In this document: one piece after another, positions 9,735 to 17,555 of the stretch
Position numbering within the stretch: the first letter of the stretch is position 1
How the letters are laid out: each line of letters starts with the position of its first letter
NCBI RefSeq assembly: GCF_033542235.1
Contig: NZ_JAWRCU010000022.1
Coordinates: forward strand, 1 to 64,000
Reading direction: 5' to 3'
Length of the DNA stretch: 64,000 nucleotides
Source of the DNA: JAWRCU01 sp033542235
GTDB taxonomy: Bacteria; Pseudomonadota; Alphaproteobacteria; Rhizobiales; Rhizobiaceae
Made by a program: the position numbers and the translations under genes
Notes under the pieces: generated by a model
What the model was told of the DNA's origin: nothing
Databases searched by the model: none
What the model saw: only the letters and a program-made list of their open reading frames with translations

Positions 9735-10016
9735 TCACTTCCCGTCGATCGGCCGCAGGACGGCGACGGATACCGGTTCCTGGCTCACTCCGGATGGGGT
9801 GACCTTCATGGTTTCCGTCTTGATGCTGACATGCAGACCGCGTGATCGCGCCAGGCGGATCCGATCGTTGAGATCCGAAACCGCCAGCTCGATCTCGGCG
9901 ACGAGAGGAGCGTCGTCCGTCAGGTCAGGGAGATTCCAGTCAACTGCCTTCATTGGTGCACCATCAGAACTAGGCAGCGCGGAACGATCCTCGGCCCATT
10001 CTAGGGAACCAAACAC
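9735..10016 (-). CDS. hypothetical protein (93 aa)
   Basis: Small soluble protein with a GTG start at 10016; an alternative ATG (MKAVDWNLPDL) at 9953 would give 72 residues. It is mixed alpha/beta with no signal peptide or membrane segment. The C-terminal half reads IKTETMKVTPSGVSQEPVSV. I do not recognise a family. It converges with the alcohol dehydrogenase, whose stop is 6 bases from its own, and follows the DUF922 gene on the same strand. Confidence 0.55.
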   Translation of the reverse strand: MFGSLEWAEDRSALPSSDGAPMKAVDWNLPDLTDDAPLVAEIELAVSDLNDRIRLARSRGLHVSIKTETMKVTPSGVSQEPVSVAVLRPIDGK

Positions 10017-10077
10017 GAAGAGCCCCGAAATCGTTCCCTCTGCGCCTTTGCGGAGCTAGCCGCAGCGCTTGCTCCGT

Positions 10078-10677
10078 CTACCGCCCGTTGACCAGGCCAA
10101 GAATCAATTGATGGATATTGCCGCCCTCGCCCATTTCGACCCGGTCGAAGTCGCGATTGCGCTGCTGATGCGCCGTGAAAAGATCGGTGAGCCGCTCTTT
10201 CAGCTCGGCCCTGATCTTCACGCATTTGGGATCGCCGGGAACGGACATGCCCACGGTTGCGACCTCTATGTCCTTGACCAGCTTCTTGATCATCTCGCCA
10301 TGGAGCCGCTCGTGGGCTTCCACGCCGCCGATGAAGGTCCCCCAGAGCCGGCGATTTGCGGCCGGAAGCTGCTCGCTGGGCCTCGGCAAGGTATAGGTGA
10401 TCGTGAGCTTCGGCACCGCCGAGACCAGCGTGCATGCACCGTCTTGCGGTACATACTTCCTGGACCAGGTCAGCGTGAAGTTCGTGTGAGCGATGGTACG
10501 GCGATTGCCGCTAATGACAGGGCCTCGCTCACCGATCGACCGGTAGAGCTCGATGCCGGTCTTCCCTGCGATCGCATAGGTCTTGACCTTTTCGACGGCC
10601 TGCCATTCGGCATGGGCGAGCGAGGGCAAGACGGCGAGGAAAGCGGCCAGCAGCCACCACGGCCTACGTGATTCCAC
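10078..10677 (-). CDS. DUF922 family secreted zinc-protease-like protein
   Basis: 199 residues with a clear Sec signal peptide (PWWLLAAFLAVLPSLAHA, cleavage about residue 23). Family features are the WxxTLxW-like FTLTWSRKYVP segment and a zinc-binding HERLH motif (HExxH) in GGVEAHERLHGEM. DUF922 proteins are predicted secreted Zn-dependent proteases; substrate unknown. The start is GTG 10677, preceded by a strong GAGGGGGG ribosome site. It sits between ybaB and the small hypothetical gene. Confidence 0.85.
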   Translation of the reverse strand: MESRRPWWLLAAFLAVLPSLAHAEWQAVEKVKTYAIAGKTGIELYRSIGERGPVISGNRRTIAHTNFTLTWSRKYVPQDGACTLVSAVPKLTITYTLPRPSEQLPAANRRLWGTFIGGVEAHERLHGEMIKKLVKDIEVATVGMSVPGDPKCVKIRAELKERLTDLFTAHQQRNRDFDRVEMGEGGNIHQLILGLVNGR

Positions 10678-10783
10678 GCCAATCCCCCCTCAGGCAGCTC
10701 AGGCTTAGAAGAGTTCCTACGGCAACGTCATGCTGATCGCGTCAAGGCTTTCTGCAAATCGATCAATGCCGGCATTGTTCTCG

Positions 10784-10875
10784 GAAGTGCCGGGGACAGT
10801 TTGCTTTTTTCCGCAGAAGAGTCGTGGCGCTTCCAAGCTGGCACAAGCGGAAAAAAGCAAACTGTCCCCTGCGCT
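10784..10875. repeat. inverted repeat, family A copy 2
   Basis: Best-preserved copy. The left arm 10784-10814 (core GTGCCGGGGACAGTTTGC, then a T run and CCGC) pairs with 10847-10875 (GCGGAAAAAAGCAAACTGTC...). It ends 5 bases from the ybaB stop codon, so it could terminate ybaB transcription. Confidence 0.85.
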
Positions 10876-10880
10876 AAACC

Positions 10881-11204
10881 CTAGAATGGCAGCTTCATGC
10901 CGGGCGGCAGCGGCAGACCGGCTGTCAGCTCGCGCGTCTTCTCCTGCATCAAAGCCTCGACCTTGGCCTTGGCGTCATTGTGAGCAGCCATGATCAGGTC
11001 TTCGAGGATCTCGCCCTCGTCGGCGCGCATCAGGGTCGTGTCGATCTTCAGCGTCCGCATGTCGAACTTGCCGGACAGCGTCACCTGCACCAGCCCGCCC
11101 CCCGACTGGCCGGTCGCCTCGAGATTGGCGATTTCATCCTGAAGGGCCTGGAATTTCGCCTGCATTTCCTTGGCTTTGCCCATCAGGCCCATAAGATCTT
11201 TCAT
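10881..11204 (-). CDS. YbaB/EbfC family nucleoid-associated protein
   Basis: 107-residue DNA-binding protein that forms dimers and coats the nucleoid. It begins MKDLMGLMGKAKEMQAKFQ and has the conserved central LVQVTLSGKFDMRTLKID strand region and an ILEDLIMAAHNDAKAK helix. The open frame extends to 11264, but MKDLMG at 11204 fits the family and has AAGAAGGGA upstream. It lies downstream of dnaX on the same strand, the classical dnaX-ybaB arrangement, with a palindromic repeat in the gap. Confidence 0.95.
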   Translation of the reverse strand: MKDLMGLMGKAKEMQAKFQALQDEIANLEATGQSGGGLVQVTLSGKFDMRTLKIDTTLMRADEGEILEDLIMAAHNDAKAKVEALMQEKTRELTAGLPLPPGMKLPF

Positions 11205-11322
11205 CGGCGGATCCCTTCTTCGGTTGGGGTGCTCTGGCTTCAGGCACTGCCGGCCTGACTTCAACTCAGGTTAGAGAGGTGTGCGTTCAACTCGACCGCC
11301 TCACCGCCCTATCTTTTTGTTT

Positions 11323-11372
11323 GCGCATCGGATTTGCCCGAAAACCGCTAAGCACTTTTCGGTCCGATGCGC
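11323..11372. repeat. rhizobial palindrome, family B copy 2
   Basis: Outer arms GCGCATCGGA and TCCGATGCGC pair perfectly, and the inner CCGAAAAC / TTTTCGG pair as in copy 1 (3200-3240). Its right end touches the dnaX stop codon (11372-11374), so it may form the end of the dnaX transcript. Confidence 0.8.
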
Positions 11373-13219
11373 TAGCTCTGCTCGTCGTCGTCCACCGCGT
11401 CGGGCGCTGGGGCAACATCGGCTGCCTCTGCATCCGGCGCATCCGGGATGCGAACATCAATGATACGCGCGCCGGGAAAGCGGCTTAGGATCGCAGCCAC
11501 CGCCGGGTCATTTCTGGCATCCAGCAATGCGCTTTCACGCTTGCTCGCCTCGGCCTCGGCAAGCGTCTGACCGCCTTCCTCGCGCGACAGCGAAACGACC
11601 CAGCTCCGCTTGGTCCACGCCTCGAGCTTGACCTTGAGATCGCCGGCGAGGTTCTTCGGCGCCTCGCTGGTCAGCGATACTTCGAGCCGGCCGGGCTCCA
11701 TGCGGACAAGCCGGACGCAGCGTTTCAACAGCACCTTGAAGGTAATGTCGCGATGCGTATCGGCAAGCGCCGCGATGTCGGCGAGCGACTTGACGGGAGC
11801 CGCTTCGACAGCAGGCTGCGGATCGGGAATCGGCTGGAGCGCAGGGCGCGCGGCCTGCGGCGCGGCCTCGACCAGCCGCATTGTCTGGCCTGAGCCGCTG
11901 CGCTCGATGACACGGGTCTCCGAGACGGCGGAAGTGCCACCTCCGCCCCCTCCATTTCCGAGCGAAGCAGGTGCTGCGCCAGGCGACGGCGCGGATGGCC
12001 GCGCGGCTTGCGACGACAGCACCATCGGACGAGCGGCACTGTCCTCGAGCGAGCGCAGCGCCTCGTCGAGCGTCGGCAGATTGGCCGCATGGGCAATGCG
12101 GATCAGCACCATCTCGCCGGCACTGACCGGCCGGTTGGCCTCCCGCACCTCCGGAATGCCCTTGAGCAGCATTTGCCAGGTGCGCGAAAGCACGCGCAGC
12201 GACAGAGACTGCGAGAAAGCCATGCCCCGAGTGCGCTCCTCCTCGGAGAGGGAAGCGTCGCTGGCGGCCTCGGGAACGAAACGCAGCCGCGTGACCAGAT
12301 GCGTGAACTCGGCGAGATCCGTGAGAATGATCGCGGGATCTGCTCCGGCATCATATTGCGAGCGGAACTCGGCAAGGGCGGCCGCGGCATCGCCCTTCAT
12401 CAGATGCTCGAAAAGATCGACGACGCGGCCTCGATCGCCGAGACCCAGCATCTGGCGCACCGCCTCGGCCGTCACCGTGCCGCTGCCATGGGCGATCGCC
12501 TGGTCGAATATCGACAACGCGTCGCGCGCAGAACCCTCGGCCGCCCGGGCGACCATGGCGAGCGAGGCGTCGTCAGCCTCGATACCCTCCAGCTTCGCGA
12601 TGCTGGCGAGATGGCCGATCAGCAATTCGGCATCGATGCGGCGCAGGTCGAAGCGCTGGCAACGCGACAGAACCGTGATCGGCACCTTGCGGATCTCGGT
12701 CGTGGCAAAGATGAACTTCACATGCGGCGGCGGCTCTTCAAGCGTCTTCAGCAGGCCGTTGAAGGCCTGCGTCGAGAGCATGTGCACCTCGTCGATGATG
12801 TAGACCTTGTAGCGGGCCGAGACAGGCGCGTAGCGCACACGGTCGATTATGTCGCGGATGTCGTCGATGCCAGTATGCGAGGCTGCATCCATCTCGATCA
12901 CGTCGACATGGCGGCCTTCCATGATGGCGCGGCAATGCTCGCCAAACTCGGTGAGATCGATCGAGGGCTGGTCGACAGTCGCGGTCTTGTAGTTCAGGGC
13001 GCGGGCGAGAATACGGGCGGTCGTCGTCTTGCCGACGCCGCGCACGCCGGTCAGCATCCAGGCCTGTGCGATGCGGCCGGTGGCGAAAGCATTGGTCAGA
13101 GTGCGCACCATCGGCTCCTGGCCGATGAGGCTCGAGAAATCCGCCGGCCGGTACTTGCGCGCCAGCACGCGGTAGCCGCTGTTCTCAGCCCTGTTTTGCG
13201 GGAATTCGGCTTCGCTCAT
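11372..13219 (-). CDS. dnaX: DNA polymerase III subunit gamma/tau
   Basis: Clamp-loader ATPase of the replicative polymerase, 615 residues. Walker A GVRGVGKTT lies at about 58-66, Walker B in VYIIDEVHML, and the SRC arginine-finger motif in VLSRCQRF. The alphaproteobacterial signature DVIEMDAASHTGIDDIR is intact. Only one cysteine of the usual zinc knuckle remains (GEHC), which is normal for this class. A low-complexity Pro/Ala/Gly linker (about 380-470) leads to the tau C-terminal domain. I see no A-run frameshift site. The SRP RNA gene lies just upstream on the same strand. Confidence 0.97.
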   Translation of the reverse strand: MSEAEFPQNRAENSGYRVLARKYRPADFSSLIGQEPMVRTLTNAFATGRIAQAWMLTGVRGVGKTTTARILARALNYKTATVDQPSIDLTEFGEHCRAIMEGRHVDVIEMDAASHTGIDDIRDIIDRVRYAPVSARYKVYIIDEVHMLSTQAFNGLLKTLEEPPPHVKFIFATTEIRKVPITVLSRCQRFDLRRIDAELLIGHLASIAKLEGIEADDASLAMVARAAEGSARDALSIFDQAIAHGSGTVTAEAVRQMLGLGDRGRVVDLFEHLMKGDAAAALAEFRSQYDAGADPAIILTDLAEFTHLVTRLRFVPEAASDASLSEEERTRGMAFSQSLSLRVLSRTWQMLLKGIPEVREANRPVSAGEMVLIRIAHAANLPTLDEALRSLEDSAARPMVLSSQAARPSAPSPGAAPASLGNGGGGGGTSAVSETRVIERSGSGQTMRLVEAAPQAARPALQPIPDPQPAVEAAPVKSLADIAALADTHRDITFKVLLKRCVRLVRMEPGRLEVSLTSEAPKNLAGDLKVKLEAWTKRSWVVSLSREEGGQTLAEAEASKRESALLDARNDPAVAAILSRFPGARIIDVRIPDAPDAEAADVAPAPDAVDDDEQS

Positions 13220-13260
13220 CCGCCTGTTTTAGTCCGTTGGTAGAGCAAGATCGAGCCTAG

Positions 13261-13300
13261 TGTCCTGATCTCCAAGTTCGCCCCAGTTCGAATCGGGACA
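13261..13300. repeat. short inverted repeat upstream of dnaX
   Basis: TGTCCTGAT and ATCGGGACA pair with one G-U-type mismatch around a 22-base loop that itself contains AAGTTCG / AGTTCGAA. It lies between the dnaX start and the SRP RNA. Function unknown; it could be a transcript end for the RNA or a leader structure for dnaX. Confidence 0.45.
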
Positions 13301-13342
13301 TCAGAAGGGCCATCGTGGCACAAGCGTGAATTCTAGCGAAGA

Positions 13343-13445
13343 GGTGGGAGGCTGGCACGGTGACCCGTGCCGTGGCTCGTTAGGGCTGCTTCCTTCCGGA
13401 CCTGACCCGGTTGGCGAGTGGCTCGTCCACCACCAACCTCCCGTT
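13343..13445 (-). ncRNA. ffs: signal recognition particle RNA, small bacterial type
   Basis: On the minus strand the highly conserved domain IV loop GTCAGGTCCGGAAGGAAGCA is present at about 13387-13406, followed by GCCCTAA. The flanking strands GGGAGGTTGG and CCAGCCTCCC pair to close the ~100-base hairpin. It binds Ffh to target membrane proteins. The position upstream of dnaX is the usual one in alphaproteobacteria. The ends are estimated from the pairing. This RNA explains most of the otherwise empty 13220-13589 stretch. Confidence 0.93.
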
Positions 13446-13589
13446 CCCCATATCGGCAATTCGGCCGGCAAATGCAAGGCCGTTGAGCAATCACTCGCTT
13501 TTTATACCGTGCTATCGAGTTTGCCGACGAATCGCTTGCAGGCGCGGGGTCGCCGCTCTAGCGTTGAGGAAAAATACGAGGAAACGGTC

Positions 13590-14009
13590 ATGCACCCGGT
13601 TCTAAAGGCCGGCTTCGCGCTCGACCCGCGGATCGAAGCGGATACCCAACCAGTGATCTGGCTCGGCCTGTGCGAGCTTCGCGTGATGAACGACCGCCGC
13701 TGGCCCTGGCTGGTACTGGTGCCGCAACGGCTGGGCATCGAGGAAGTTCACGACCTGACGCCTCTCGACCAGGCAATGCTCACCTTCGAATCCAATATGG
13801 TGGCGCAGGCGCTGAAGCGGACCACCGGCTGCACAAAGATCAACACAGGCGCGCTCGGCAATATCGTGCGCCAGCTGCACGTCCATGTCATCGCGCGCAA
13901 CGAAGGCGATCCTGCGTGGCCGGGCCCCGTCTGGGGGTACGGCGTGCGCGAATCCTACGCCCCAGCCGACCTCCATCAATTCTGCGCGCGCTTAAAAGCG
14001 GCTCTCTAG
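13590..14009 (+). CDS. HIT domain-containing protein
   Basis: 139-residue histidine-triad-like protein; relatives hydrolyse dinucleoside polyphosphates or nucleotide conjugates. The active-site stretch reads RQLHVHVIAR, so the canonical His-x-His-x-His has Gln at its first position while the central (nucleophilic) and last histidines remain. WPWLVLVPQR near residue 36 is the family's first strand. The open frame extends upstream through the SRP RNA, but MHPVLKAGF at 13590 is the sensible start. It is 34 bases from nudC on the same strand. Confidence 0.88.
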   Translation: MHPVLKAGFALDPRIEADTQPVIWLGLCELRVMNDRRWPWLVLVPQRLGIEEVHDLTPLDQAMLTFESNMVAQALKRTTGCTKINTGALGNIVRQLHVHVIARNEGDPAWPGPVWGYGVRESYAPADLHQFCARLKAAL

Positions 14010-14043
14010 GCTGAGGCTCGCCAACCTTCTAAAATGGATAATC

Positions 14044-14985
14044 ATGACATTCGCGCTCTTCGACACGGCCGCACGCGAGCCGAGCCAATTCGTCGGGTTT
14101 GCCGGCAACGTCATCGACCGGCAGTCGGAAAAGCGCAGTGATCATTCGGCCGTTACGGCACTCGGGGACCCGCGCGCGCGGCTGATGCTGATGCATGGCG
14201 GCCGCATCTTCCTGAAGCAGCCAAACGGGACCTTCAATCCCTATTTCAACTTGGACGAGGTTGCAGCGTTCGGTGCGGCTCTCACCGAGGCCGTGCTGCT
14301 CGGCCATTCGGAGGATGGCCCGGTGCTCGCCGTGCCTGCCGGCATCGAGCCGGAAGCGCTGCCCGAAGTGGTGAAGGCGATCGATTACCGGTCGGTGAAT
14401 GTGCAGGGGCTGCTCGACGCGCCATCGCTCGGAGCGATGGCACAAGGCGCGGCCCTGCTTGCCTGGCATGCGAGCCACGGCTTCTGCTCCAAATGTGGCC
14501 ACCGCAGCGAGATGCGGGCCGGCGGCTACAGGCGGCACTGCCCGAACTGCAACACGGACCATTTTCCGCGTACCGACCCGGTCGCAATCATGCTCGCGGT
14601 GACGCGCGAGCGCTGCCTGCTCGGCCGCAGCCCGCATTTTCAGCCGGGCATGTATTCCGCGCTCGCTGGCTTCATCGAACCGGGCGAGACGATCGAAGCC
14701 GCGGTCAGGCGCGAAGTGCTGGAGGAGTCGGGCATCAGGCTCGGCCGGGTTGTCTACCATGCGAGCCAGCCCTGGCCATTTCCCTATTCGCTGATGATCG
14801 GCTGCTTCGGAGAAGCGCTCCACGAGGACATCAGCTTCGACGGAGACGAGCTGGAGGACTGCCGCTGGTTCTCGCGCGCGGAAGTCCGCGCCATCCTGGG
14901 AGGCGACAAGTCGTCGGGCATCTTCGTGCCGCCGAGCGCGGCGATCGCCCATCACCTCATCCGGGCATGGGCCGAGAGCGACTAG
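14044..14985 (+). CDS. nudC: NAD(+)/NADH diphosphatase NudC
   Basis: 313-residue Nudix hydrolase that cleaves NAD(H) to NMN(H) and AMP and, in known homologues, removes NAD caps from RNA. It has the zinc ribbon CSKCGHRSEM...HCPNC (about 149-170), the Nudix box GFIEPGETIEAAVRREVLEE with following SGI, and the NudC-specific SQPWPFPYSLM motif. Length is normal for the family. Directly downstream of the HIT gene; the two nucleotide-cleaving enzymes may form a small operon. Confidence 0.96.
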   Translation: MTFALFDTAAREPSQFVGFAGNVIDRQSEKRSDHSAVTALGDPRARLMLMHGGRIFLKQPNGTFNPYFNLDEVAAFGAALTEAVLLGHSEDGPVLAVPAGIEPEALPEVVKAIDYRSVNVQGLLDAPSLGAMAQGAALLAWHASHGFCSKCGHRSEMRAGGYRRHCPNCNTDHFPRTDPVAIMLAVTRERCLLGRSPHFQPGMYSALAGFIEPGETIEAAVRREVLEESGIRLGRVVYHASQPWPFPYSLMIGCFGEALHEDISFDGDELEDCRWFSRAEVRAILGGDKSSGIFVPPSAAIAHHLIRAWAESD

Positions 14986-15035
14986 CTCTCTGTTTTCCGT
15001 AATCCGGCTCGCCTGCTGGCGATTCCGACGACGGA

Positions 15036-15899
15036 CTAATCCGCCACGTTCCATTCCTCACGTGAGTCCGATCGTGGGTAGACGCCAAGGATGCGCACCT
15101 CCTTGGAGAAGAAGCGCAATTCCTCAAGCGCGTTCCTTACGCCCAGATCGTCCGGGTGCCCCTCGATGTCGGCATAGAAGAGCGTGGCAGTGAAGGCGCC
15201 GAGCTGATAGCTCTCCAGCTTGGTCATATTGACGCCGTTCGTCGCAAAGCCGCCCAACGCCTTGTAGAGGGCGGCCGGAACGTTGCGGACCCGAAATATG
15301 AACGTCGTCATCATGCCCGCCTCCGGCGACGGGCGCTGGACCCACTGCTTGTCCCTGGTGAGCACGACGAAGCGGGTGACGTTGGATTCGATGTCCTCGA
15401 CGTTCTCCTCGATTATGTCGAGGCCGTAGAGCTCCGCCGCCAGCCGCGGCGCCAGCGAGGCCATGCTTCGGTCGCCGGCTTCCGCGATCATCTTAGCCGA
15501 ACCGGCCGTATCGCCGGCCACAACGGGCTTCCAGCCGTTCTTGCGGATGTATTTGCGACACTGGCCGAGCGCGTGGATATGGCTGTGAACCGTCTTGATC
15601 TCGTGCCGGCCGACGCCCTTCAGCACCATCAGCTGAAAATGGATCGGCAGGAAATATTCGCCGATGATGTGCAGGCGCGATTCGGGCAGAAGGTGATGGA
15701 TGTCCGCGACGCGGCCGGCGATCGTATTCTCGATCGGAATCATGGCGAGATCTGCCTTGCCGGTCTCGACCGCGTTGAAGGCGTCCTCGAAGGTCGGACA
15801 GGGCAGCGGCTCCATATCCGGATACATGTTGCGGCAGGCGGTGTCGGAATTGGCGCCCGGTTCGCCCTGGAAGGCGATCCTGTTTGTCTTCGGAGGCAT
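15036..15899 (-). CDS. pheA: prephenate dehydratase
   Basis: Converts prephenate to phenylpyruvate in phenylalanine synthesis. The 287-residue protein has no chorismate mutase part, as expected in this class. The dehydratase domain (about 1-185) shows RIAFQGEPGANSDTA, MIPIENTIAGRVADIHHLL and the NVTRFVVL motif. The C-terminal ACT domain (about 200-280) carries KLESYQLGAF, the phenylalanine-sensing region. MPPKTN at 15899 is the family start. It lies 16 bases downstream of kdsB on the same strand, so the two are probably cotranscribed. Confidence 0.95.
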   Translation of the reverse strand: MPPKTNRIAFQGEPGANSDTACRNMYPDMEPLPCPTFEDAFNAVETGKADLAMIPIENTIAGRVADIHHLLPESRLHIIGEYFLPIHFQLMVLKGVGRHEIKTVHSHIHALGQCRKYIRKNGWKPVVAGDTAGSAKMIAEAGDRSMASLAPRLAAELYGLDIIEENVEDIESNVTRFVVLTRDKQWVQRPSPEAGMMTTFIFRVRNVPAALYKALGGFATNGVNMTKLESYQLGAFTATLFYADIEGHPDDLGVRNALEELRFFSKEVRILGVYPRSDSREEWNVAD

Positions 15900-15915
15900 G
15901 GTCAGGTCCTGAGCA

Positions 15916-16644
15916 TCATTTGGACAGTATCCGGCGAGCGCGCTCGAGGTCCTCGGGCGTGTCGACGCCAAGCGGCACCGATCGCACGACCTCAACGTCG
16001 ATGCGCATGCCGGCTTCGAGGGCACGGAGCTGCTCCAGCCTCTCCCGCGTCTCCAGATAGGATGGCGGCAGCGAGACGAAGCGCTCGAGCGCGTGGCGGC
16101 GATAGGCGTAGAGTCCGACATGGTGATAAAGCGGCCCCTCACCCCAGGGCGCCGTGGCGCGCGTGAAATAGAGCGCGCGCAGCCGGCCGGGGGAAAGCAC
16201 AGAGCCGACGAGCTTGACCACGTTGGGATTGGTCTTTTCCTCGTCACGAACGATCTCGACGGCAAGGGTGGCGATATCGACCGCGCCCTCCTCGAGCGGC
16301 GCGAGCGCAGCCCGGATCGAAGCAGGCTCCATCGTCGGCAGGTCGCCCTGGACGTTGACGACCGTGTCTGCCTTGCCGCCCGGATCAAGTGCCTGAAGCG
16401 CCTCGAAGATGCGATCGGAGCCGGACTGATGGTCCGGCCGCGTCATGACTGCCTCGAAGCCATGCGCCCTGACCGCGTCGGCCACGGCAATGGTGTCGGT
16501 GGCGACCACGACGCGGCCGAGGGAGCTCTCCGCCGCCCGTTCGGCGACGTGGACGATCATTGGGCGGCCTGCGATATCGGCCAGGGGCTTGCCCGGCAGG
16601 CGCGTCGAGGCCATGCGTGCGGGAATGAGAATCAGGACATTCAT
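15916..16644 (-). CDS. kdsB: 3-deoxy-manno-octulosonate cytidylyltransferase
   Basis: Activates Kdo with CTP to CMP-Kdo for lipopolysaccharide core synthesis. 242 residues, beginning MNVLILIPARMASTRLPGKP, the nucleotide-binding signature. VVATDT, SGSDRI and VVNVQGDLPTMEP (metal/nucleotide site) follow. Start MNVLIL at 16644 is chosen by homology, because the frame is open for another 166 codons. It is upstream of pheA on the same strand and divergent from the cytochrome c gene. Confidence 0.96.
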   Translation of the reverse strand: MNVLILIPARMASTRLPGKPLADIAGRPMIVHVAERAAESSLGRVVVATDTIAVADAVRAHGFEAVMTRPDHQSGSDRIFEALQALDPGGKADTVVNVQGDLPTMEPASIRAALAPLEEGAVDIATLAVEIVRDEEKTNPNVVKLVGSVLSPGRLRALYFTRATAPWGEGPLYHHVGLYAYRRHALERFVSLPPSYLETRERLEQLRALEAGMRIDVEVVRSVPLGVDTPEDLERARRILSK

Positions 16645-16849
16645 GAAGGCGGCTGGAAGATCAAGGGAAACAGGGGTGGAAAAGTGGCAAAACGTCTCAC
16701 TGGAAGCGCCCTTATAGGTGTTGCAACGGCTTGGCAAAAGCCCTAGTCCTTGCGCGATTTGAGCGGCCCGACAGGGTGGCATTTGGCGGGCTGTTGGACG
16801 GGTGGACATCTTCCCAGGACGGTCGGTCGCATGAGGGAGCGTTTGGCGC

Positions 16850-17407
16850 ATGGATTCTTTTGAGGTCAACAAGCTGTTGGGCGCCTTGCTTGGAACCTTG
16901 TTCGTGGTCATGACGCTCGGCATCGTTTCGGACAGCATCTTCTCGTCGCCGGCGCCGGAAAAGCCCGGCTTCGAGATCGTCGCGACCGAGGCGCCGGCAG
17001 GCGGCGGGCAGGCTGCGGGCGGCGAACAGGCCGCGGACCAGCCGATCGAACCTCTGTTGGCCAAGGCTGATCCGAAAGCCGGCGAAGCAATCTTCAAGAA
17101 GTGCCAGGCCTGCCATGACGGCACCAAAGGCGGACCCAACAAGATCGGCCCGAATCTCTGGGGCGTGGTCGATCGCCCGATCGCCTCACATGAGGGCTTC
17201 TCCTATTCGTCGGGCATGAAGGAGTTCTCGCAGAACGGCTCGGTGAAATGGGACTACGATCACCTGAGCAAGTTCCTGACCAACCCGAAGGCCGACGTCA
17301 AAGGCACGGCCATGACCTTCGCCGGCCTGAAGAAGCCCGAAGATCGCGCGGACATCATTGCCTATCTCAGGACGCTATCGGATAGCCCTCCGCCGCTGCC
17401 ACAATGA
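16850..17407 (+). CDS. membrane-anchored cytochrome c (CycM-like)
   Basis: 185 residues. One N-terminal membrane anchor (about 8-30) is followed by an Ala/Gly/Gln-rich linker and a class I cytochrome c domain. The haem site is CQACH (Cys85, Cys88, His89) and the sixth ligand is the Met in KGTAMTFAG. Closely similar anchored cytochromes (c552/CycM) carry electrons from the bc1 complex to the aa3 oxidase in rhizobia and Paracoccus. It is followed by a strong intrinsic terminator. Confidence 0.94.
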   Translation: MDSFEVNKLLGALLGTLFVVMTLGIVSDSIFSSPAPEKPGFEIVATEAPAGGGQAAGGEQAADQPIEPLLAKADPKAGEAIFKKCQACHDGTKGGPNKIGPNLWGVVDRPIASHEGFSYSSGMKEFSQNGSVKWDYDHLSKFLTNPKADVKGTAMTFAGLKKPEDRADIIAYLRTLSDSPPPLPQ

Positions 17408-17431
17408 CCAATTTGTAATGCGACAAATCAC

Positions 17432-17460
17432 GAAAAAGCCGGTTTCAGCCCGGCTTTTTT
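17432..17460 (+). terminator. Rho-independent terminator of the cytochrome c gene
   Basis: AAAAAGCCGG and CCGGCTTTTTT form a stem with a short loop and a T run, 25 bases after the cytochrome c stop. The A-rich left arm makes it potentially active in both directions. Confidence 0.9.
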
Positions 17461-17555
17461 CTTGTGATCCGGCCAGTGGGCCCTAAAACGCGGTCTATGC
17501 GTTGTTGGAGCCTGAGGCTACGGTATACGCATTCGATACGGCGAGAAGGAATGGG

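Noticed and set aside
11372..13219. Missing zinc-knuckle cysteines in DnaX as a defect
   Set aside because: Alphaproteobacterial DnaX proteins normally lack them; all ATPase motifs are intact.
13280..13301. AGTTCGAATC as a possible tRNA T-arm
   Set aside because: No acceptor stem, anticodon arm or CCA end around it; it belongs to a short inverted repeat.
13326..13589. N-terminal extension of the HIT gene frame
   Set aside because: It passes through the SRP RNA gene; conserved protein sequence begins only at 13590.
14029..15054. 341-codon open frame antisense to nudC
   Set aside because: Shadow of a high-GC coding strand; no motif or ribosome site, and nudC is unmistakable on the other strand.
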